Shown piece after piece: positions 46,598 through 60,156 of a stretch of DNA of 64,000 nucleotides. Made by a program: the position numbers and the translations under genes. Where the stretch lies: assembly GCA_012960305.1 (NCBI GenBank), contig DUBM01000017.1:172465-236464 (forward strand), written 5' to 3'. The notes under the pieces are model-generated. The model saw only the letters and a program-made list of their open reading frames with translations, was not told the origin of the DNA and searched no databases. Position 1 is the first letter of the stretch. The number at the start of each line of letters is the position of its first letter. This stretch comes from Gammaproteobacteria bacterium (lineage in GTDB: Bacteria; Pseudomonadota; Gammaproteobacteria; Pseudomonadales; Pseudohongiellaceae).

Positions 46598-46651
46598 AAT
46601 TATTGGAATTATTGGAATTATTGGAATTATTGGAATTATTGGAATTATTGG
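46598..46651. repeat. six perfect tandem copies of a 9-bp unit
   Basis: The unit AATTATTGG is repeated exactly six times (54 bp) in non-coding DNA between the tuf terminator and the S10 promoter. No reading frame uses it. No mismatch between copies suggests recent expansion. Confidence 0.92.
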
Positions 46652-46816
46652 CTAATTTACATCCATTTTACTCAATAGCATCGTACTTATTGGATACCCT
46701 AGACCGTTTCGATGCCGCCTAGAAACTGCGAGAAACAGGGTAGTGCATTTTCTTGCAGCAGCATAAAAATGCAGTACCACCCACGAGATCCCAAAATCAC
46801 CAGCCCAAAAACAACA

Positions 46817-46845
46817 AAACCAGCCTTCCATCAAAAAGCTGGTTT
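46817..46845 (-). terminator. terminator after tuf
   Basis: The minus strand folds AAACCAGC-13 nt-GCTGGTTT, followed by TTGTTGTTTTT, about 24 nt after the tuf stop. It separates the str operon from the S10 operon. Confidence 0.8.
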
Positions 46846-46868
46846 CATAAAAGAACTTTAAAATCTTA

Positions 46869-48059
46869 TTATTCTATGATTTTAGCAACTACGCCCGCTC
46901 CAACGGTACGACCACCTTCACGAATAGCAAAGCGTAAGCCTTCATCCATCGCAATCGGTGCTATCAAGCATACCTCCATCTTCACGTTGTCACCTGGCAT
47001 TACCATCTCTACACCCTCTGGTAATTCACAAGCACCTGTCACGTCAGTAGTACGAAAGTAAAACTGCGGACGATAGCCTTTGAAGAATGGAGTATGACGT
47101 CCACCCTCATCTTTGCTCAAGATATACACTTCAGCTTCGAATTTAGTGTGTGGCGTAATCGAACCTGGCTTAGCCAATACCTGACCGCGCTCAACTTCTT
47201 CACGCTTAGTACCACGCAAAAGAACACCAACGTTCTCACCAGCGCGGCCTTCGTCTAGCAATTTACGGAACATCTCAACTCCGGTACAAACCGTAGCCAT
47301 CGTGTCCTTAACTCCAACAATTTCTATTTCGTCACTGACATTCACAATACCACGCTCAATACGGCCAGTAACAACTGTGCCACGACCTGAAATTGAGAAC
47401 ACGTCTTCGATTGGCATCAAAAATGGCTTTTCAATATCTCGCTTAGGCTCTGGAATGTACGAATCCAAGGTTTCAACCAGCTTCTGCACCGCTGGTACAC
47501 CGATGTCAGACGTATCGCCTTCAAGGGCTTTAAGGGCCGAACCAATGATTATAGGTGTGTCGTCACCTGGAAATTCGTAAATGTCAAGAAGTTCACGGAT
47601 TTCCATCTCAACCAACTCAAGTAATTCATCATCGTCAACCATGTCCGCTTTGTTCATGAATACAACGATGTAAGGTACACCTACCTGACGAGATAGCAGG
47701 ATGTGCTCTCGCGTTTGGGGCATAGGGCCGTCTGCAGCTGATACAACCAGAATAGCCCCATCCATTTGGGCCGCACCGGTAATCATGTTCTTCACATAAT
47801 CCGCGTGGCCTGGACAGTCAACGTGGGCATAGTGACGATTGGGCGAATCATACTCTACATGCGATGTCGCGATCGTAATTCCACGCTCTCTTTCTTCTGG
47901 CGCATTGTCTATTTGATCGAAGTCTTTAACTTCGCCACCGTAGGCTTCTGCGCACACGCGTGTTAACGCTGCCGTTAATGTCGTCTTGCCATGGTCAACG
48001 TGACCAATTGTTCCTACGTTTACGTGTAACTTAGTTCTTTCGAATTTTTCCTTCGCCAC
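46869..48059 (-). CDS. tuf: elongation factor Tu (first copy)
   Basis: 396 aa, complete. G-H-V-D-H-G-K-T-T (P-loop), [14 protein letters not shown] and the switch R-E-R-G-I-T-I are intact. Delivers aminoacyl-tRNA. Last gene of the str operon, about 107 nt after fusA. A second copy starts off the right edge; their last 69 coding bases are identical. Confidence 0.98.
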   Translation of the reverse strand: MAKEKFERTKLHVNVGTIGHVDHGKTTLTAALTRVCAEAYGGEVKDFDQIDNAPEERERGITIATSHVEYDSPNRHYAHVDCPGHADYVKNMITGAAQMDGAILVVSAADGPMPQTREHILLSRQVGVPYIVVFMNKADMVDDDELLELVEMEIRELLDIYEFPGDDTPIIIGSALKALEGDTSDIGVPAVQKLVETLDSYIPEPKRDIEKPFLMPIEDVFSISGRGTVVTGRIERGIVNVSDEIEIVGVKDTMATVCTGVEMFRKLLDEGRAGENVGVLLRGTKREEVERGQVLAKPGSITPHTKFEAEVYILSKDEGGRHTPFFKGYRPQFYFRTTDVTGACELPEGVEMVMPGDNVKMEVCLIAPIAMDEGLRFAIREGGRTVGAGVVAKIIE

Positions 48060-48166
48060 AATATCACCTCGTTCAAATCTATAGCGCTAACCCAATCTGG
48101 CTCTAAATCAGCGCACAAATTAATAGTTTTGCCCAATTAAAGTTAATTAAAACAACTTAAAGTTAA

Positions 48167-50257
48167 CTAGTTAGTATTAATAATACCTTCAGCAATACTG
48201 CCCGGCACTTCTGCGTATTTCTCAAATTCCATTGTATAAGTTGCTCGGCCCTGTGTAGCTGAACGCAAATCAGTTGCGTAGCCAAACATTTCAGCGAGAG
48301 GAACTTCCGCATCGATTACCTTGCCCATAGCACTGTCTCCCATGCCTTGAACCATGCCACGACGACGATTGAGATCGCCCATCACGTCACCCATGTATTC
48401 TTCGGGAGTAACAACTTCCACTTTCATCATAGGCTCAAGTAGCGCCGGATCAGCTTCTAGAGCACCTTTCTTCAGGGCTTGCGAGCCAGCAATTTTGAAC
48501 GCCATTTCACTAGAGTCAACATCGTGGAATGAACCATCATAAAGCGTTACTTTCATCGCCAGTAATGGGTAACCGGCAAGACAGCCATTCTTCATCTGCT
48601 CCTGCACACCTTTATCTACGGCTGGAATATATTCTCTAGGAACAATACCGCCAACAATCTCGTTGACGAATTCATACTCAGCATCAGGATCCAGCGGCTC
48701 AAGACGTAACCACACATGACCGTATTGACCTCGACCACCAGACTGTTTGACGTGCTTGCCTTCGATTTCCACAATTCTCTTAATAGTTTCTCGATAAGCA
48801 ACCTGCGGCTTACCAATATTCGCTTCAACACTGAATTCGCGGCGCATTCTATCTACCAGAACGTCAAGGTGGAGCTCACCCATGCCTGAAATAATAGTTT
48901 GTCCGGACTCTTCGTCGGTTTCGACTCGGAACGAAGGATCTTCTTGGGCAAGTTTGCCCAGTGCGATGCCCATTTTTTCCTGATCAGCTTTACTCTTCGG
49001 TTCCACGGCAACAGAGATAACTGGTTCAGGAAAATCCATTTTCTCTAGAGTAACAATGTGGTTTTGAGCACATAAAGTCTCGCCAGTAGTTACATCCTTA
49101 AGACCAATCGCCGCTGCGATGTCTCCCGCTAAAACTTCTTTAATCTCTTCACGTGTATTTGAATGCATTTGCACCATACGGCCCACACGCTCTTTCTTGT
49201 GTTTAAGTGGGTTATAGACTGTATCGCCAGAATTCAGGGTGCCAGAATAAACTCGAAAGAAAGTTAATGTCCCAACATAGGGGTCAGTGGCAATCTTAAA
49301 GGCGAGCGCCGCGAAAGGAGCACTGTCTTCTGCCGGACAGGTAGTAGCAGTGCCGTCTTCTAGCGTACCTTCAATTTCTTTAACTTCTGTTGGAGCTGGC
49401 ATGTAGTCAATAACCGCATCCAATACAGCTTGCACGCCCTTGTTCTTAAACGCTGAACCGCAAAGTACAGGTACGATTTCGTTAGCCAAAGTACGGTCAC
49501 GAATTGCAGACATTAGCTCTGCTTCATCGAGGTCACCTGTGTTCAGATACTTGTCCATGACTTCTTCATTGGCTTCTGCGGCAGCTTCTAACATGTGCTC
49601 ACGCCATTCTTGGGCAAGATCCTGCAGATATGCTGGAATTTCTTCGTGGCTGAATGTTGTTCCCTGATCTTCTTCGCTCCAGATAATTGACTTCATCTTC
49701 ACCAAATCAATTACACCTTTAAACTCATCTTCAGCACCAATCGCTAGCTGCAGAGGAACAGCAACCGCACCCAAGCGATCTTTCATTTGCTCTACAACTT
49801 TAAGGAAGTCAGCACCGGCACGGTCCATCTTATTCACGAATACCATGCGTGGAACTTGATAGCGAATAGCCTGCCTCCAAACTGTTTCAGTTTGCGGCTG
49901 CACACCAGAGGAAGCGCACAATACAACAATCGCCCCGTCCAATACTCGCAGCGAACGCTCCACTTCAATAGTGAAATCAACGTGGCCCGGTGTGTCTATG
50001 ATATTAATACGATGCTCTTCGTACTGGCTATCCATTCCGTTCCAGAAACAGGTAGTTGCAGCAGAGGTGATCGTAATACCGCGCTCTTGTTCCTGTTCCA
50101 TCCAATCCATGGTGGCAGCGCCATCGTGCACTTCTCCTATCTTGTGTGAAATTCCTGTATAGAATAATACGCGCTCAGTAGTTGTTGTTTTACCTGCATC
50201 CACGTGAGCCGCAATACCGATATTGCGATACCGACTTAATGGGTGTTTTCTGGCCAC
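48167..50257 (-). CDS. fusA: elongation factor G
   Basis: 696 aa with five domains. [28 protein letters not shown] and N-K-M-D are the GTPase motifs; domains III-V follow (G-M-G-E-L-H-L-D-V). Drives translocation. 51 nt after rpsG. Confidence 0.98.
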   Translation of the reverse strand: MARKHPLSRYRNIGIAAHVDAGKTTTTERVLFYTGISHKIGEVHDGAATMDWMEQEQERGITITSAATTCFWNGMDSQYEEHRINIIDTPGHVDFTIEVERSLRVLDGAIVVLCASSGVQPQTETVWRQAIRYQVPRMVFVNKMDRAGADFLKVVEQMKDRLGAVAVPLQLAIGAEDEFKGVIDLVKMKSIIWSEEDQGTTFSHEEIPAYLQDLAQEWREHMLEAAAEANEEVMDKYLNTGDLDEAELMSAIRDRTLANEIVPVLCGSAFKNKGVQAVLDAVIDYMPAPTEVKEIEGTLEDGTATTCPAEDSAPFAALAFKIATDPYVGTLTFFRVYSGTLNSGDTVYNPLKHKKERVGRMVQMHSNTREEIKEVLAGDIAAAIGLKDVTTGETLCAQNHIVTLEKMDFPEPVISVAVEPKSKADQEKMGIALGKLAQEDPSFRVETDEESGQTIISGMGELHLDVLVDRMRREFSVEANIGKPQVAYRETIKRIVEIEGKHVKQSGGRGQYGHVWLRLEPLDPDAEYEFVNEIVGGIVPREYIPAVDKGVQEQMKNGCLAGYPLLAMKVTLYDGSFHDVDSSEMAFKIAGSQALKKGALEADPALLEPMMKVEVVTPEEYMGDVMGDLNRRRGMVQGMGDSAMGKVIDAEVPLAEMFGYATDLRSATQGRATYTMEFEKYAEVPGSIAEGIINTN

Positions 50258-50308
50258 AGCTATATCCTCAGTAAAAATTCAGTTAAAGGATTCGTTTGAA
50301 TCACTTTT

Positions 50309-50779
50309 TTAAAAACGGTAATGGGAAAATGCCCGGTTGGCTTCAGCCATACGATGCACGTCTTCACGCTTCTTAACGGCACTGCCACGACCTTCAGCCG
50401 CGTCATTAATTTCGCCTGCTAGACGCAATGCCATCGATTTCTCCCCTCTTGACCGTGAATGCTCAACCAACCACCGCATTGCTAATGCATGACGACGCTC
50501 GACTCTCACTTCAACGGGAACTTGATAGGTAGCACCACCAACCCGGCGAGACTTGACCTCGACCATTGGTGCAATCGCATCCAAAGCTTTTTCGAATATG
50601 TCTAAAGGATCGGAACCAGTTTTCTCAGATACAACATCAAGAGCACCATAAACGATCTTCTCGGCAACAGACTTCTTGCCATCGACCATCACGTGATTCA
50701 TGAATTTTGCGAGGATTTTACTTCCGAATTTTGGATCTGGCAGAACTTCACGCTTTGCCACTACTCTTCTTCTAGGCAT
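50309..50779 (-). CDS. rpsG: 30S ribosomal protein S7
   Basis: 156 aa, as in E. coli. [10 protein letters not shown] and [14 protein letters not shown] are diagnostic. Nucleates the 30S head; in E. coli it represses the str operon by binding ahead of its own gene. Confidence 0.97.
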   Translation of the reverse strand: MPRRRVVAKREVLPDPKFGSKILAKFMNHVMVDGKKSVAEKIVYGALDVVSEKTGSDPLDIFEKALDAIAPMVEVKSRRVGGATYQVPVEVRVERRHALAMRWLVEHSRSRGEKSMALRLAGEINDAAEGRGSAVKKREDVHRMAEANRAFSHYRF

Positions 50780-50975
50780 TAGGGACCTCTATGTTTATTC
50801 AGGTTAATCCAGGACTCTCTGACAGCTATTAAAAAAATAGCGCCAAATACCCAGCCTTACTCAACTTCATCAAATGTTTTGAGAGCCTTGATGAGTCGCG
50901 CATCCTTCGCTTGTCGGAGCAGCAAGTGGCTGCCATGGCTCTTAATTCTTTTTAGTCCGGTTTTCGCGATATCCG
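50780..50975 (-). other. rpsL-rpsG intercistronic leader
   Basis: 196 nt with foldable elements, including CATCAA-14 nt-TTGATG (50868-50893) and GCTATT-AATAGC (50825-50841). It sits where S7 binds in E. coli, so an S7-controlled leader is likely but unproven. Confidence 0.4.
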
Positions 50976-51347
50976 CTACTTAGGACGCTTCGCGCCGTAT
51001 TTAGAACGACCCTGACGGCGGTCGGAAACACCTGAAGTATCAAGGCTGCCCCGTACTGTGTGATAACGCACACCAGGTAAATCTTTAACACGTCCACCAC
51101 GAATCAGAACCACCGAGTGCTCTTGCAGGTTATGACCTTCACCACCAATGTATGAGGTTACTTCGTAGCCGTTAACCAAACGAACACGACAAACCTTTCT
51201 CAACGCAGAATTTGGTTTTTTTGGTGTTGTAGTATAGACCCGGGTGCAAACTCCACGCTTTTGCGGTGAACCTTGCAGAGCAGGCACACCACTTTTGGAG
51301 ACCTTGCTTTTCCTAGGTTTGCGTACTAATTGGTTAATAGTTGCCAT
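50976..51347 (-). CDS. rpsL: 30S ribosomal protein S12
   Basis: 123 aa. [13 protein letters not shown] and G-V-R-Y-H-T-V-R-G are diagnostic; lysines at the streptomycin-sensitivity sites are wild type (K-K-P-N and P-G-V-R). Part of the decoding centre and first gene of the str operon. Confidence 0.97.
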   Translation of the reverse strand: MATINQLVRKPRKSKVSKSGVPALQGSPQKRGVCTRVYTTTPKKPNSALRKVCRVRLVNGYEVTSYIGGEGHNLQEHSVVLIRGGRVKDLPGVRYHTVRGSLDTSGVSDRRQGRSKYGAKRPK

Positions 51348-51435
51348 GTGTCTTACAAAACCTCATTGTAGTCATTATTCGCTATGTTTATGGGCTCTTT
51401 CGAGCTTCCAAGGTCGACTTTTCAAAAGATGCGAG

Positions 51436-51464
51436 AGTTTAATGATCCCGCTTGCCTGAGTCAA
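51436..51464 (-). promoter_or_regulatory. str operon sigma-70 promoter
   Basis: TTGACT (51464-51459), a 17-nt spacer, TAAACT (51441-51436), about 90 nt ahead of rpsL. Same -35 and spacing as the S10 promoter. Confidence 0.75.
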
Positions 51465-51475
51465 CCAATTCAGAG

Positions 51476-51510
51476 CCTCTAAGCGAGTCCAAATTTGGGC
51501 TCACTAGAGG
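51476..51510 (-). terminator. hairpin after rpoC
   Basis: About 22 nt after the rpoC stop: CCTCTA pairs with TAGAGG and an inner arm of about 8 bp closes on AAATTT. No T-run follows, so it is either a weak terminator or an RNA-stabilising hairpin. Confidence 0.45.
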
Positions 51511-51532
51511 ATTTATTCTCAGTAATCGGCTT

Positions 51533-54500
51533 CTATGAGCTTGTTTCAGAGCTGAGTGCCTGACTTAAGGCTGCTTCCACATCACTCGCACTTACAGAAT
51601 CGCTCTCTGCTCCTTCTGCATATCTCTTCTTGCGAGCCGCATGATATGCCAAACCGGTACCAGCTGGAATTAACCGGCCAACTACCACATTCTCTTTCAG
51701 GCCTCGCAGAAAATCGCGCTTCCCGGTAACAGCCGCTTCGGTCAATACGCGGGTAGTTTCCTGGAATGATGCCGCCGAGATGAATGACTCAGTCGCCAAT
51801 GATGCTTTAGTAATACCGAGTAACATGCGCTCGAACTTTGCTATTTGTTTTTTATCTTCGATTAGCTTGTCGTTAATTTCGAGAATCTGTGTATACGTGA
51901 GTTGCTCACCCTTAATAAGAGTGGAATCACCAGGATTGCTGATTTCAACTTTACGCAACATCTGTCTAACAATTACTTCAATGTGCTTATCATTAATTCT
52001 CACACCTTGTAATCGATAAACGTCCTGCACTTCGTTGACGATGTACTGAGCCAATGCCTCAACACCTTTCAAGCGAAGAATATCGTGAGGTGTAGGAGGC
52101 CCTTCAGATACTACTTCACCTTTTTCGATATGTTCTCCTTCGAACACTGTCATGGTGCGCCATTTTGGAATCAGCACTTCGTAGTGATCTGACCCATCGA
52201 TTGGATTAATTCCATCTTTTGGCGTAATAACCAAACGGCGTTTACCCTTAGTTTCTTTACCAAAGCTAACGGTACCAGAGATTTCAGCAAGTATTGCAGG
52301 CTCTTTCGGCTTTCTAGCTTCAAACAAGTCAGCAACTCGGGGAAGACCACCAGTAATATCACGAGTCTTCGATCCCTCTTGTGGAATACGCGCAATAACA
52401 TCTCCGATATTTAAGTCGGTACCATCTCTCAAACTGACGATGGAATTGGCCGGCAAAAAATAATGCGCCGGCACTGTCGTACCTGGTAAGCAAACTTCCT
52501 TACCCTTCTTATCTACAACTGTGACACCAGGACGAAGTTCTTTCGCGGAAGACGAACGCTCCGCAGGATCAATAATTGATATGCTGGAAAGGCCAGTAAT
52601 TTCATCTGTCTGCTCACGTACGGTAATCCCTTCTTCCATCGCAGAGAAAGCCACTTTACCCGCCACTTCTGAAACGATTGGGTGAGTATGCGGATCCCAT
52701 GTCGCAACAATTTGACCAGCTTCGACATCAACTTTGGTGCCGACTGTAATAAGAGCACCATATGGAAGTTTGTATCGCTCACGCTCACGGCCATTAGCGT
52801 CATTAACGATCAATTGGCCTGATCGGGATACAACAACCAGTTCACCTTTAATATTCTGCACAGTCTTCATATTGCTAAGGTGGATGGTGCCGGTATTCTT
52901 AACTTGCACACTATCCGTTGCCGTCGCTCTCGAAGCCGCACCACCGATATGGAAAGTACGCATGGTTAGCTGAGTACCCGGCTCTCCGATTGATTGCGCT
53001 GCGATTACGCCAACTGCTTCACCAACATTGGCAATATGGCCACGGGCCAAATCACGACCGTAACACATGCGGCAGATACCAAAACGGGTTTCACAAGTAA
53101 TTGGTGATCTTACAAATACTTGATCAACACCACAGGTTTCTAAAACCTCAACCATTTGCTCATTAATCATAGTGTCCGCTTCAACCAAAATATCACCACT
53201 ATTCTCATCAATAACGTCAGCTGAAATCACTCTACCTAATACTCGGTCACCCAAAGGTGCGATAATGTCGCCGCCTTCAATAATTGGAGTCATTGTAAGA
53301 CCGGTGGTAGTCCCACAATCATGCTTGGTAATAACCAGATCTTGTGAAATATCCACTAATCGTCGAGTCAGATAACCGGAGTTAGCTGTCTTCAATGCAG
53401 TATCTGCCAATCCTTTTCGAGCACCATGGGTTGAGGTAAAGTATTGCGATACACTCAAACCTTCACGGAAGTTCGCGGTAATAGGTGTTTCAATAATTGA
53501 ACCGTCGGGACGAGCCATGAGTCCTCGCATACCAGCGAGTTGACGAATCTGCGCAGGAGAGCCACGAGCACCTGAGTCAGCATAGACATAAACTGAATTA
53601 AAAGATTCTTGGCGCTCTTCCTTTCCTTCCTTATTAATAACAGACTCAGTAGACAGTCCTTCCATCATCGATTTGGCAACAATATCATTCGCACGAGACC
53701 AAATATCGATAACCTTATTGTATTTCTCACCCTGGGTTACCAAACCTGAAGCAAACTGCGATTCGATTTCTTCAACCTCAGAGTTTGCTTGCGCAATGAT
53801 CGAAGCCTTGTCATCAGGGATAACGAAATCATTAACACCAATTGATGAACCAGAACGAGTGGAGTATTTGTAACCGGTATACATTAGTTGGTCAGCGAAG
53901 ATAACAGTCTCTTTCAAGCCAACGTTTCGATAGCAAGCATTGAGAATTGAAGAGATCTGTTTCTTCGCCATCTTCTGATTAACCATGCTAAAAGGTAGAC
54001 CCTCAGGCACGATATCAAAAAGTAATACCCGGCCTACTGTAGTCTCAACTATAGCAGTACTGGAGATCTTTTCTCCGTCATCATTTATTTCTACATCATT
54101 AATTCGAACCTTTATTCTTGCCTGCAGGTGCACACTGCGAGTCTCATAGGCACGCAGCACTTCCTTCTCATCGGCGAAGACCATACCCTCACCTTTAGCG
54201 TTAACTTGTGAGCGCGTCATGTAGTAAAGCCCCAATACTACGTCCTGTGAAGGAACAATAATTGGCTCACCATTAGCAGGCGCCAAAATATTGTTGGTAG
54301 ACATCATTAGAGTTCGAGCTTCGAGTTGCGCCTCTATGGTTAGAGGTACGTGAACCGCCATTTGGTCACCATCGAAGTCAGCGTTATAAGCTGCACAAAC
54401 GAGAGGATGTAATTGAATCGCCTTACCTTCAATGAGTACAGGCTCAAAAGCTTGAATACCCAATCTGTGCAAAGTTGGTGCACGGTTAAGGAGAACTGGG

Positions 54501-55756
54501 TGTTCGCGAATTACTTCTGCAAGAACATCCCAGACTTCAGCTGTTTCTCGTTCCACCATTTTCTTAGCAGCTTTAATTGTCGTTGCAAGACCACGGCGCT
54601 CCAGCTTGCCAAATATGAAGGGCTTGAAGAGTTCCAATGCCATTTTCTTGGGTAAACCACACTGATGAAGTCTCAGGGTAGGTCCCACCACGATTACGGA
54701 TCGACCGGAGTAATCCACTCGCTTTCCAAGGAGATTCTGCCTGAATCGCCCTTGCTTACCTTTAATCATGTCCGCAAGAGACTTAAGTGGACGCTTATTA
54801 GAACCTGTTATTGCTCTACCGCGGCGGCCGTTATCTAGAAGTGCATCAACTGCTTCTTGCAGCATACGCTTTTCGTTGCGCACAATAATGTCCGGCGCAT
54901 TCAAATCCAGCAGCCGCTTCAGTCGATTGTTTCTATTGATTACACGACGGTACAAATCATTCAAATCTGAAGTCGCAAACCGACCTCCATCCAAAGGAAC
55001 TAAGGGGCGCAAATCAGGCGGTAGAACTGGCAATACGGTCATTACCATCCACTCGGGCATGTTGCCAGAATCAACAAATGCTTCCAATAATTTTAACCGC
55101 TTGGAGAGTTTCTTCAATTTGGTCTCAGAATTAGTTGCAGGAATTTCTTCGCGTAGCCGAGCCACTTCAGAATCTACATCCAAATCTTTCATGAGAGCCT
55201 GAACCGCTTCAGCACCCATCTTGGCATCGAATTCATCACTGAATTCTTCCATAGCCTCATAGTACTGCTCATCATTCAGTAGCTGTCCCTTCTCCAAGGT
55301 CGTCATACCTGGATCAGTCACCACGAATGATTCAAAGTATAAAATCCTTTCGATATCACGCAACGTCATATCCAGTAGCAGACCAATTCTTGATGGAAGC
55401 GACTTTAGAAACCAGATGTGAGCAACTGGACTGGCTAGTTCTATGTGACCCATACGATCACGACGAACTTTTGATAGTGCAACTTCAACACCACACTTCT
55501 CACAGATCACACCGCGATGTTTAAGTCGCTTGTATTTTCCACAAAGACATTCGTAATCTTTAACTGGACCAAAAATCTTGGCGCAGAACAATCCATCACG
55601 TTCCGGCTTGAACGTTCTATAGTTAATGGTTTCTGGCTTCTTTACTTCACCAAATGACCAAGCTCGAATCATTTCTGGTGAAGCCAGGCCTATTCGAATG
55701 GAATCAAATTCATCTGACTGTGATTGAGATTTAAGCAACCCTAAAAGGTCTTTCAT
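51533..55756 (-). CDS. rpoC: RNA polymerase beta' subunit
   Basis: 1407 aa, the E. coli length. N-terminal zinc ribbon (C-L-C-G-K-Y ... C-E-K-C), the catalytic N-A-D-F-D-G-D-Q-M (three Mg-binding aspartates) and the trigger loop region are intact. It follows rpoB by 111 nt. Confidence 0.98.
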   Translation of the reverse strand: MKDLLGLLKSQSQSDEFDSIRIGLASPEMIRAWSFGEVKKPETINYRTFKPERDGLFCAKIFGPVKDYECLCGKYKRLKHRGVICEKCGVEVALSKVRRDRMGHIELASPVAHIWFLKSLPSRIGLLLDMTLRDIERILYFESFVVTDPGMTTLEKGQLLNDEQYYEAMEEFSDEFDAKMGAEAVQALMKDLDVDSEVARLREEIPATNSETKLKKLSKRLKLLEAFVDSGNMPEWMVMTVLPVLPPDLRPLVPLDGGRFATSDLNDLYRRVINRNNRLKRLLDLNAPDIIVRNEKRMLQEAVDALLDNGRRGRAITGSNKRPLKSLADMIKGKQGRFRQNLLGKRVDYSGRSVIVVGPTLRLHQCGLPKKMALELFKPFIFGKLERRGLATTIKAAKKMVERETAEVWDVLAEVIREHPVLLNRAPTLHRLGIQAFEPVLIEGKAIQLHPLVCAAYNADFDGDQMAVHVPLTIEAQLEARTLMMSTNNILAPANGEPIIVPSQDVVLGLYYMTRSQVNAKGEGMVFADEKEVLRAYETRSVHLQARIKVRINDVEINDDGEKISSTAIVETTVGRVLLFDIVPEGLPFSMVNQKMAKKQISSILNACYRNVGLKETVIFADQLMYTGYKYSTRSGSSIGVNDFVIPDDKASIIAQANSEVEEIESQFASGLVTQGEKYNKVIDIWSRANDIVAKSMMEGLSTESVINKEGKEERQESFNSVYVYADSGARGSPAQIRQLAGMRGLMARPDGSIIETPITANFREGLSVSQYFTSTHGARKGLADTALKTANSGYLTRRLVDISQDLVITKHDCGTTTGLTMTPIIEGGDIIAPLGDRVLGRVISADVIDENSGDILVEADTMINEQMVEVLETCGVDQVFVRSPITCETRFGICRMCYGRDLARGHIANVGEAVGVIAAQSIGEPGTQLTMRTFHIGGAASRATATDSVQVKNTGTIHLSNMKTVQNIKGELVVVSRSGQLIVNDANGRERERYKLPYGALITVGTKVDVEAGQIVATWDPHTHPIVSEVAGKVAFSAMEEGITVREQTDEITGLSSISIIDPAERSSSAKELRPGVTVVDKKGKEVCLPGTTVPAHYFLPANSIVSLRDGTDLNIGDVIARIPQEGSKTRDITGGLPRVADLFEARKPKEPAILAEISGTVSFGKETKGKRRLVITPKDGINPIDGSDHYEVLIPKWRTMTVFEGEHIEKGEVVSEGPPTPHDILRLKGVEALAQYIVNEVQDVYRLQGVRINDKHIEVIVRQMLRKVEISNPGDSTLIKGEQLTYTQILEINDKLIEDKKQIAKFERMLLGITKASLATESFISAASFQETTRVLTEAAVTGKRDFLRGLKENVVVGRLIPAGTGLAYHAARKKRYAEGAESDSVSASDVEAALSQALSSETSS

Positions 55757-55867
55757 TCTATATCCTCCACCTGGCGCGATATCGCGGCAAGGCTTTAATA
55801 ATCACTATTCTTCGTTACACTGTTCATTTAGCTTGTACTAAAAATACAACTGGTCTTGGATGTTTGC

Positions 55868-58800
55868 TTATTTGCTTACATCCAATTCCATGTCGATTGC
55901 TAAGGACCTAATTTCTTTAATTAGTACGTTAAATGATTCCGGCATTCCTGGTTCCATTTGATGGTCACCATCAACTATGTTCTTATACATCTTAGTTCGA
56001 CCAGCAACATCATCAGACTTAACAGTTAACATTTCCTGAAGAGTGTAAGCAGCACCGTATGCTTCCAGCGCCCATACTTCCATCTCTCCGAAACGTTGAC
56101 CACCAAACTGTGCTTTACCACCCAGTGGTTGTTGTGTAACCAAGCTATATGAGCCCGTTGAACGAGCATGCATTTTGTCGTCAACCAAGTGATTTAGTTT
56201 CAACATGTACATAATGCCCACTGTCACTTGTCTGTCAAATGCTTCTCCACTTCTACCGTCAAACAATGTCACCTGGCCACTTTCATCGATTCCAGCCAGC
56301 TCTAACATGTCTTTGATTTCTCTTTCAGCAGCCCCGTCAAACACTGGCGTTGCCATTGGCACGCCCTGTCTTAAGTTTTCAGCTAGCTCAAAAACTTCAT
56401 CTTCGGACAAACCTTTGATGTCTTCTGATCGCTCACCAATCTTGTTATAAACATTAGTTAACATCTTGCGAAGTTCAGTTACTTTCTTTTGAGCATCGAG
56501 CATTTTGCCAATCTTCTCGCCCAGCCCCTTCGCAGCAGCACCGAGGTGAGTCTCCAGGACTTGACCAACGTTCATGCGCGATGGCACGCCAAGTGGATTA
56601 AGAACAATATCCACCGGCTCGCCTTCCTCATCGTACGGCATGTCTTCAACAGGCATGATCACAGAGATGACACCCTTGTTTCCATGACGACCAGCCATCT
56701 TGTCACCCGGCTGTATCCGGCGTTTGATCGCGAGATAAACTTTTACAATTTTTAGAACCCCTGGTGCCAAATCGTCGCCTTGAGTTAATTTCTTGCGTTT
56801 GTCTTCGAAGCGTTCATCAAGATCAACACGGCGTTCTTTCAACTGCTCTTCAGCACGCTCCAACTGCTTATTTAGTCCATCATTGGACATCCGCAATTTA
56901 AACCACTCGTCACGAGGCAACTTGGTCAAGTAATCAGCAGTTACTTTCTGGCCCTTTTTCAACTGCGGACCGCCCGAAACTACTTTATTCAATAACGCAG
57001 CATGCAATCTCTCAAAGGTTGCACCTTCGACGATTCGATATTCATCTTCGATGTCTTTACGAACCTTAGCCAATTGATATTCTTCAATTTCAACGGCTCG
57101 TTGATCTTTCTCAAGACCATCACGGGTGAATACTAGAACATCAATTACTGTTCCTTTCACACTGGTAGGAACTCGTAATGACGTATCTTTTACGTCGGAA
57201 GCTTTTTCACCAAAGATGGCTCTTAGAAGTTTTTCTTCCGGTGTTAATTGGGTTTCACCTTTCGGTGTAACCTTACCAACAAGGATATCTCCAGCACCGA
57301 CTTCGGCACCAATGTAAACAATACCGGACTCATCTAGCTTGCCTAGAGCACCTTCCCCGACATTTGGAATATCTGCAGTTATCTCCTCAGAACCTAACTT
57401 GGTATCTCTTGCAACACAGGTAAGCTCCTGAATATGAATAGTAGTAAAACGATCTTCCTTAACTACTCGCTCAGAGATCAAAATTGAATCTTCGAAGTTG
57501 TAGCCGTTCCAAGGCATGAAAGCGATACGCATATTCTGGCCGAGTGCCAATTCACCCATATCAATGGAAGGACCATCCGCCAGAATATCGCCACGGCTGA
57601 TTTTGTCGCCGTATTTAACTAAGGGCTTCTGACTAATACAGGTGTTCTGGTTGGAGCGCGTGTATTTGGTTAAGTTGTAAATATCTACACCCGCCTCACC
57701 AGCATCCGTTTCATCATCTCTAACACGAACGATAATTCGAGCTGCATCAACACTCTCAATAACTCCACCGCGAAAAGCAATAACACAAACACCTGAGTCT
57801 CTGGCAACATTTCGTTCCATGCCAGTACCAACTAAAGGTTTTTCTGTTTTCAAAGTCGGAACTGCCTGACGCTGCATGTTTGAACCCATCAGAGCTCGGT
57901 TTGCATCATCGTGTTCCAGAAAAGGAATCAGCGCCGCAGCGACAGATACCATTTGCTGTGGCGCAACATCCATATAATCGACTTCTTCTTTCGCCTTGAG
58001 TGTGGTCTCTCCCTTGTAACGTACAGTTACTAAATTATCGACAAACCCTTTCTTCTTATCCAAGGGGGCACTTGCCTGGGCAATTACAAAATCACTCTCA
58101 TCTATAGCAGACAAGTAATCAATTTTATCAGTGACTTTATTCTTCACAACCTTTCGATAAGGGCTTTCAAGGAACCCGTAATCATTTGTGCGAGCATAAG
58201 TCGCCAAAGAATTAATCAAACCAATATTTGGTCCCTCTGGAGTTTCAATTGGACAAACTCGACCATAGTGAGTCGGATGAACATCGCGAACTTCGAAACC
58301 TGCTCGTTCACGAGTCAAACCACCCGGCCCAAGAGCTGATACACGTCGCTTATGAGTCACTTCGGAAAGAGGATTGTTCTGGTCCATGAACTGTGATAAT
58401 TGACTAGAACCAAAAAATTCTTTAATCGCTGCGGCAACCGGTTTAGCATTGATCATATCCTGCGGCATCAAGCCTTCAGAATCAGCCATACTCAAGCGTT
58501 CTTTAACCGCACGTTCAACTCGCACCAAACCAACACGGAATTGGTTTTCAGCCATCTCCCCAACAGAACGAATGCGTCGATTTCCTAAATGGTCGATGTC
58601 GTCGACTGAGCCGAAACCATTTCTAATTCCAACCAAAGTCTTAAGAACATCACCAATGTCGGCAGCACTAAGTATCGGGGAGCCTTCAGTTTCAGGCCGA
58701 CCTAAGCGCCTGTTGAACTTCATTCGACCAACTGCGGACAAATCATACCGCTCAGGCGCAAAAAATAAATTAGAGAACAGATTCTCCGCAGATTCTTTTG

Positions 58801-59953
58801 TAGGCGGTTCACCAGGCCGCATCATCCGATAGATTTCCACCATTGCTTCTAGTTTCGAAGTACTCCCATCAATCCGTAATGTATCAGACACGAAAGGACC
58901 ACAATCTAGATCATTGGTATAGATGGTCTGAAATTGTTTAACTTCTTTCTCATAAAATTCCGCTATCAGTTCATCAGTAATTACCGAGTTGCAAGGAAAC
59001 ATAATTTCCCCAGACTCTTCATCAAAAATATCACAAGCTAATGAGTTTCCTACTAGAAAATCATCCGAGACCTTCAGCGCATTGAGCTTAGCAGTTTCCA
59101 TTTGACGAATATGTCGACTAGTAATTCGACGACCTTCCTCAACAATAACTTTGCCTTTCTTGTCCTTAACTGGAAAGCTGAGAACCTCTCCACGCAGACG
59201 CGCAGGAATTAATTGCAGTGAAATTGCTGGCTCTTTGCCTTTGGAAATTTTAAAAGTGTTATTCTCATAGAACATCTCAAGAATTTCTTGCGAGTTATGA
59301 CCCAGCGCACGAAGAAGAACAGTGGCTGGTAATTTTCTACGACGGTCGATTCGAACATAGACCATATCTTTCGGGTCAAATTCGAAATCAAGCCATGAAC
59401 CACGGTAGGGAATAACCCGAGCAGAATAAAGTAACTTACCTGAACTATGGGTTTTACCGCGGTCATGATCAAAAAATACACCTGGGGATCTGTGGAGCTG
59501 AGACACAACTACTCGCTCTGTACCATTAATGACGAAAGTACCGGAGTCAGTCATTAATGGGATCTCACCCATGTAAACTTCTTGCTCTTTAATATCTTTA
59601 ATGGTCAGGGTTGTGGATTCCTTATCATAAAGAATCAAGCGAACCTTAACTCTGAGAGACACTGAATATGTAGATCCTCTCAACTGACATTCTTTAACAT
59701 CGAAAACTGGTTTCCCTAACTCATAGCTAACATATTCCAAAAAAGCTTTTCCGGAATAGCTAACAATAGGGAAAACAGATTTAAATGCGGCATGCAAACC
59801 TTGATCCAAACGGTTCTCAACAAGAGTACCTGCCTGAGTGAAATGTCGGTATGAGTCGATTTGTATAGACAAGAGGTACGGGATATCCATAGCACTTGGT
59901 ATTTTACCGAAGTTCTTACGGATTCGTTTTTTCTCTGTATACGAATAGGCCAT
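55868..59953 (-). CDS. rpoB: RNA polymerase beta subunit
   Basis: 1361 aa. The rifampicin region reads [26 protein letters not shown] with wild-type residues, and the C-terminal [13 protein letters not shown] is conserved. Forms the catalytic core with beta'. Confidence 0.98.
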   Translation of the reverse strand: MAYSYTEKKRIRKNFGKIPSAMDIPYLLSIQIDSYRHFTQAGTLVENRLDQGLHAAFKSVFPIVSYSGKAFLEYVSYELGKPVFDVKECQLRGSTYSVSLRVKVRLILYDKESTTLTIKDIKEQEVYMGEIPLMTDSGTFVINGTERVVVSQLHRSPGVFFDHDRGKTHSSGKLLYSARVIPYRGSWLDFEFDPKDMVYVRIDRRRKLPATVLLRALGHNSQEILEMFYENNTFKISKGKEPAISLQLIPARLRGEVLSFPVKDKKGKVIVEEGRRITSRHIRQMETAKLNALKVSDDFLVGNSLACDIFDEESGEIMFPCNSVITDELIAEFYEKEVKQFQTIYTNDLDCGPFVSDTLRIDGSTSKLEAMVEIYRMMRPGEPPTKESAENLFSNLFFAPERYDLSAVGRMKFNRRLGRPETEGSPILSAADIGDVLKTLVGIRNGFGSVDDIDHLGNRRIRSVGEMAENQFRVGLVRVERAVKERLSMADSEGLMPQDMINAKPVAAAIKEFFGSSQLSQFMDQNNPLSEVTHKRRVSALGPGGLTRERAGFEVRDVHPTHYGRVCPIETPEGPNIGLINSLATYARTNDYGFLESPYRKVVKNKVTDKIDYLSAIDESDFVIAQASAPLDKKKGFVDNLVTVRYKGETTLKAKEEVDYMDVAPQQMVSVAAALIPFLEHDDANRALMGSNMQRQAVPTLKTEKPLVGTGMERNVARDSGVCVIAFRGGVIESVDAARIIVRVRDDETDAGEAGVDIYNLTKYTRSNQNTCISQKPLVKYGDKISRGDILADGPSIDMGELALGQNMRIAFMPWNGYNFEDSILISERVVKEDRFTTIHIQELTCVARDTKLGSEEITADIPNVGEGALGKLDESGIVYIGAEVGAGDILVGKVTPKGETQLTPEEKLLRAIFGEKASDVKDTSLRVPTSVKGTVIDVLVFTRDGLEKDQRAVEIEEYQLAKVRKDIEDEYRIVEGATFERLHAALLNKVVSGGPQLKKGQKVTADYLTKLPRDEWFKLRMSNDGLNKQLERAEEQLKERRVDLDERFEDKRKKLTQGDDLAPGVLKIVKVYLAIKRRIQPGDKMAGRHGNKGVISVIMPVEDMPYDEEGEPVDIVLNPLGVPSRMNVGQVLETHLGAAAKGLGEKIGKMLDAQKKVTELRKMLTNVYNKIGERSEDIKGLSEDEVFELAENLRQGVPMATPVFDGAAEREIKDMLELAGIDESGQVTLFDGRSGEAFDRQVTVGIMYMLKLNHLVDDKMHARSTGSYSLVTQQPLGGKAQFGGQRFGEMEVWALEAYGAAYTLQEMLTVKSDDVAGRTKMYKNIVDGDHQMEPGMPESFNVLIKEIRSLAIDMELDVSK

Positions 59954-60156
59954 GTTCTGTTCCTAGCGTTGTGTGCTATTGGTATTAACTTTTGGCAGAA
60001 AATTTCTGCGATCTGTAATGCGGTCTGATTAATTTAAAGCTTCAGCTTGCACTACTTAAGAGCTGATTTAATTGCATCAGCGTTTATCTGCGAGCAACGA
60101 ACTAATATCAGATGCAGAAAACTGCACCTGATATTTAACTAGCTTGTGCTACTGTC
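59954..60156 (-). other. rplL-rpoB intercistronic region with a long hairpin
   Basis: 203 nt. The transcript forms a 14-bp stem with one G-U pair and a UUUU loop (60135-60104), starting 21 nt after rplL. No U-run follows. Its place matches the attenuator and RNase III processing site that lower rpoBC relative to rplJL in E. coli. Confidence 0.6.

Larger units (their letters stand above)
46327..46868. other. tuf-rpsJ intergenic region
   Basis: 542 nt without a gene. From the right it holds the tuf terminator, a 54-bp array of 9-bp repeats, a CTGAAAGCC-GGCTTTCAG hairpin (46459-46487), the S10 promoter, and a leader with a GCCCA-TGGGC hairpin (46371-46385). Confidence 0.7.

Noticed and set aside
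46598..46651. CRISPR-like array
   Set aside because: Repeats are 9 bp and directly abut with no spacers; no cas genes are present.
46652..46834. 60-codon minus-strand frame between tuf and rpsJ
   Set aside because: It overlaps the tuf terminator and has no recognisable features.
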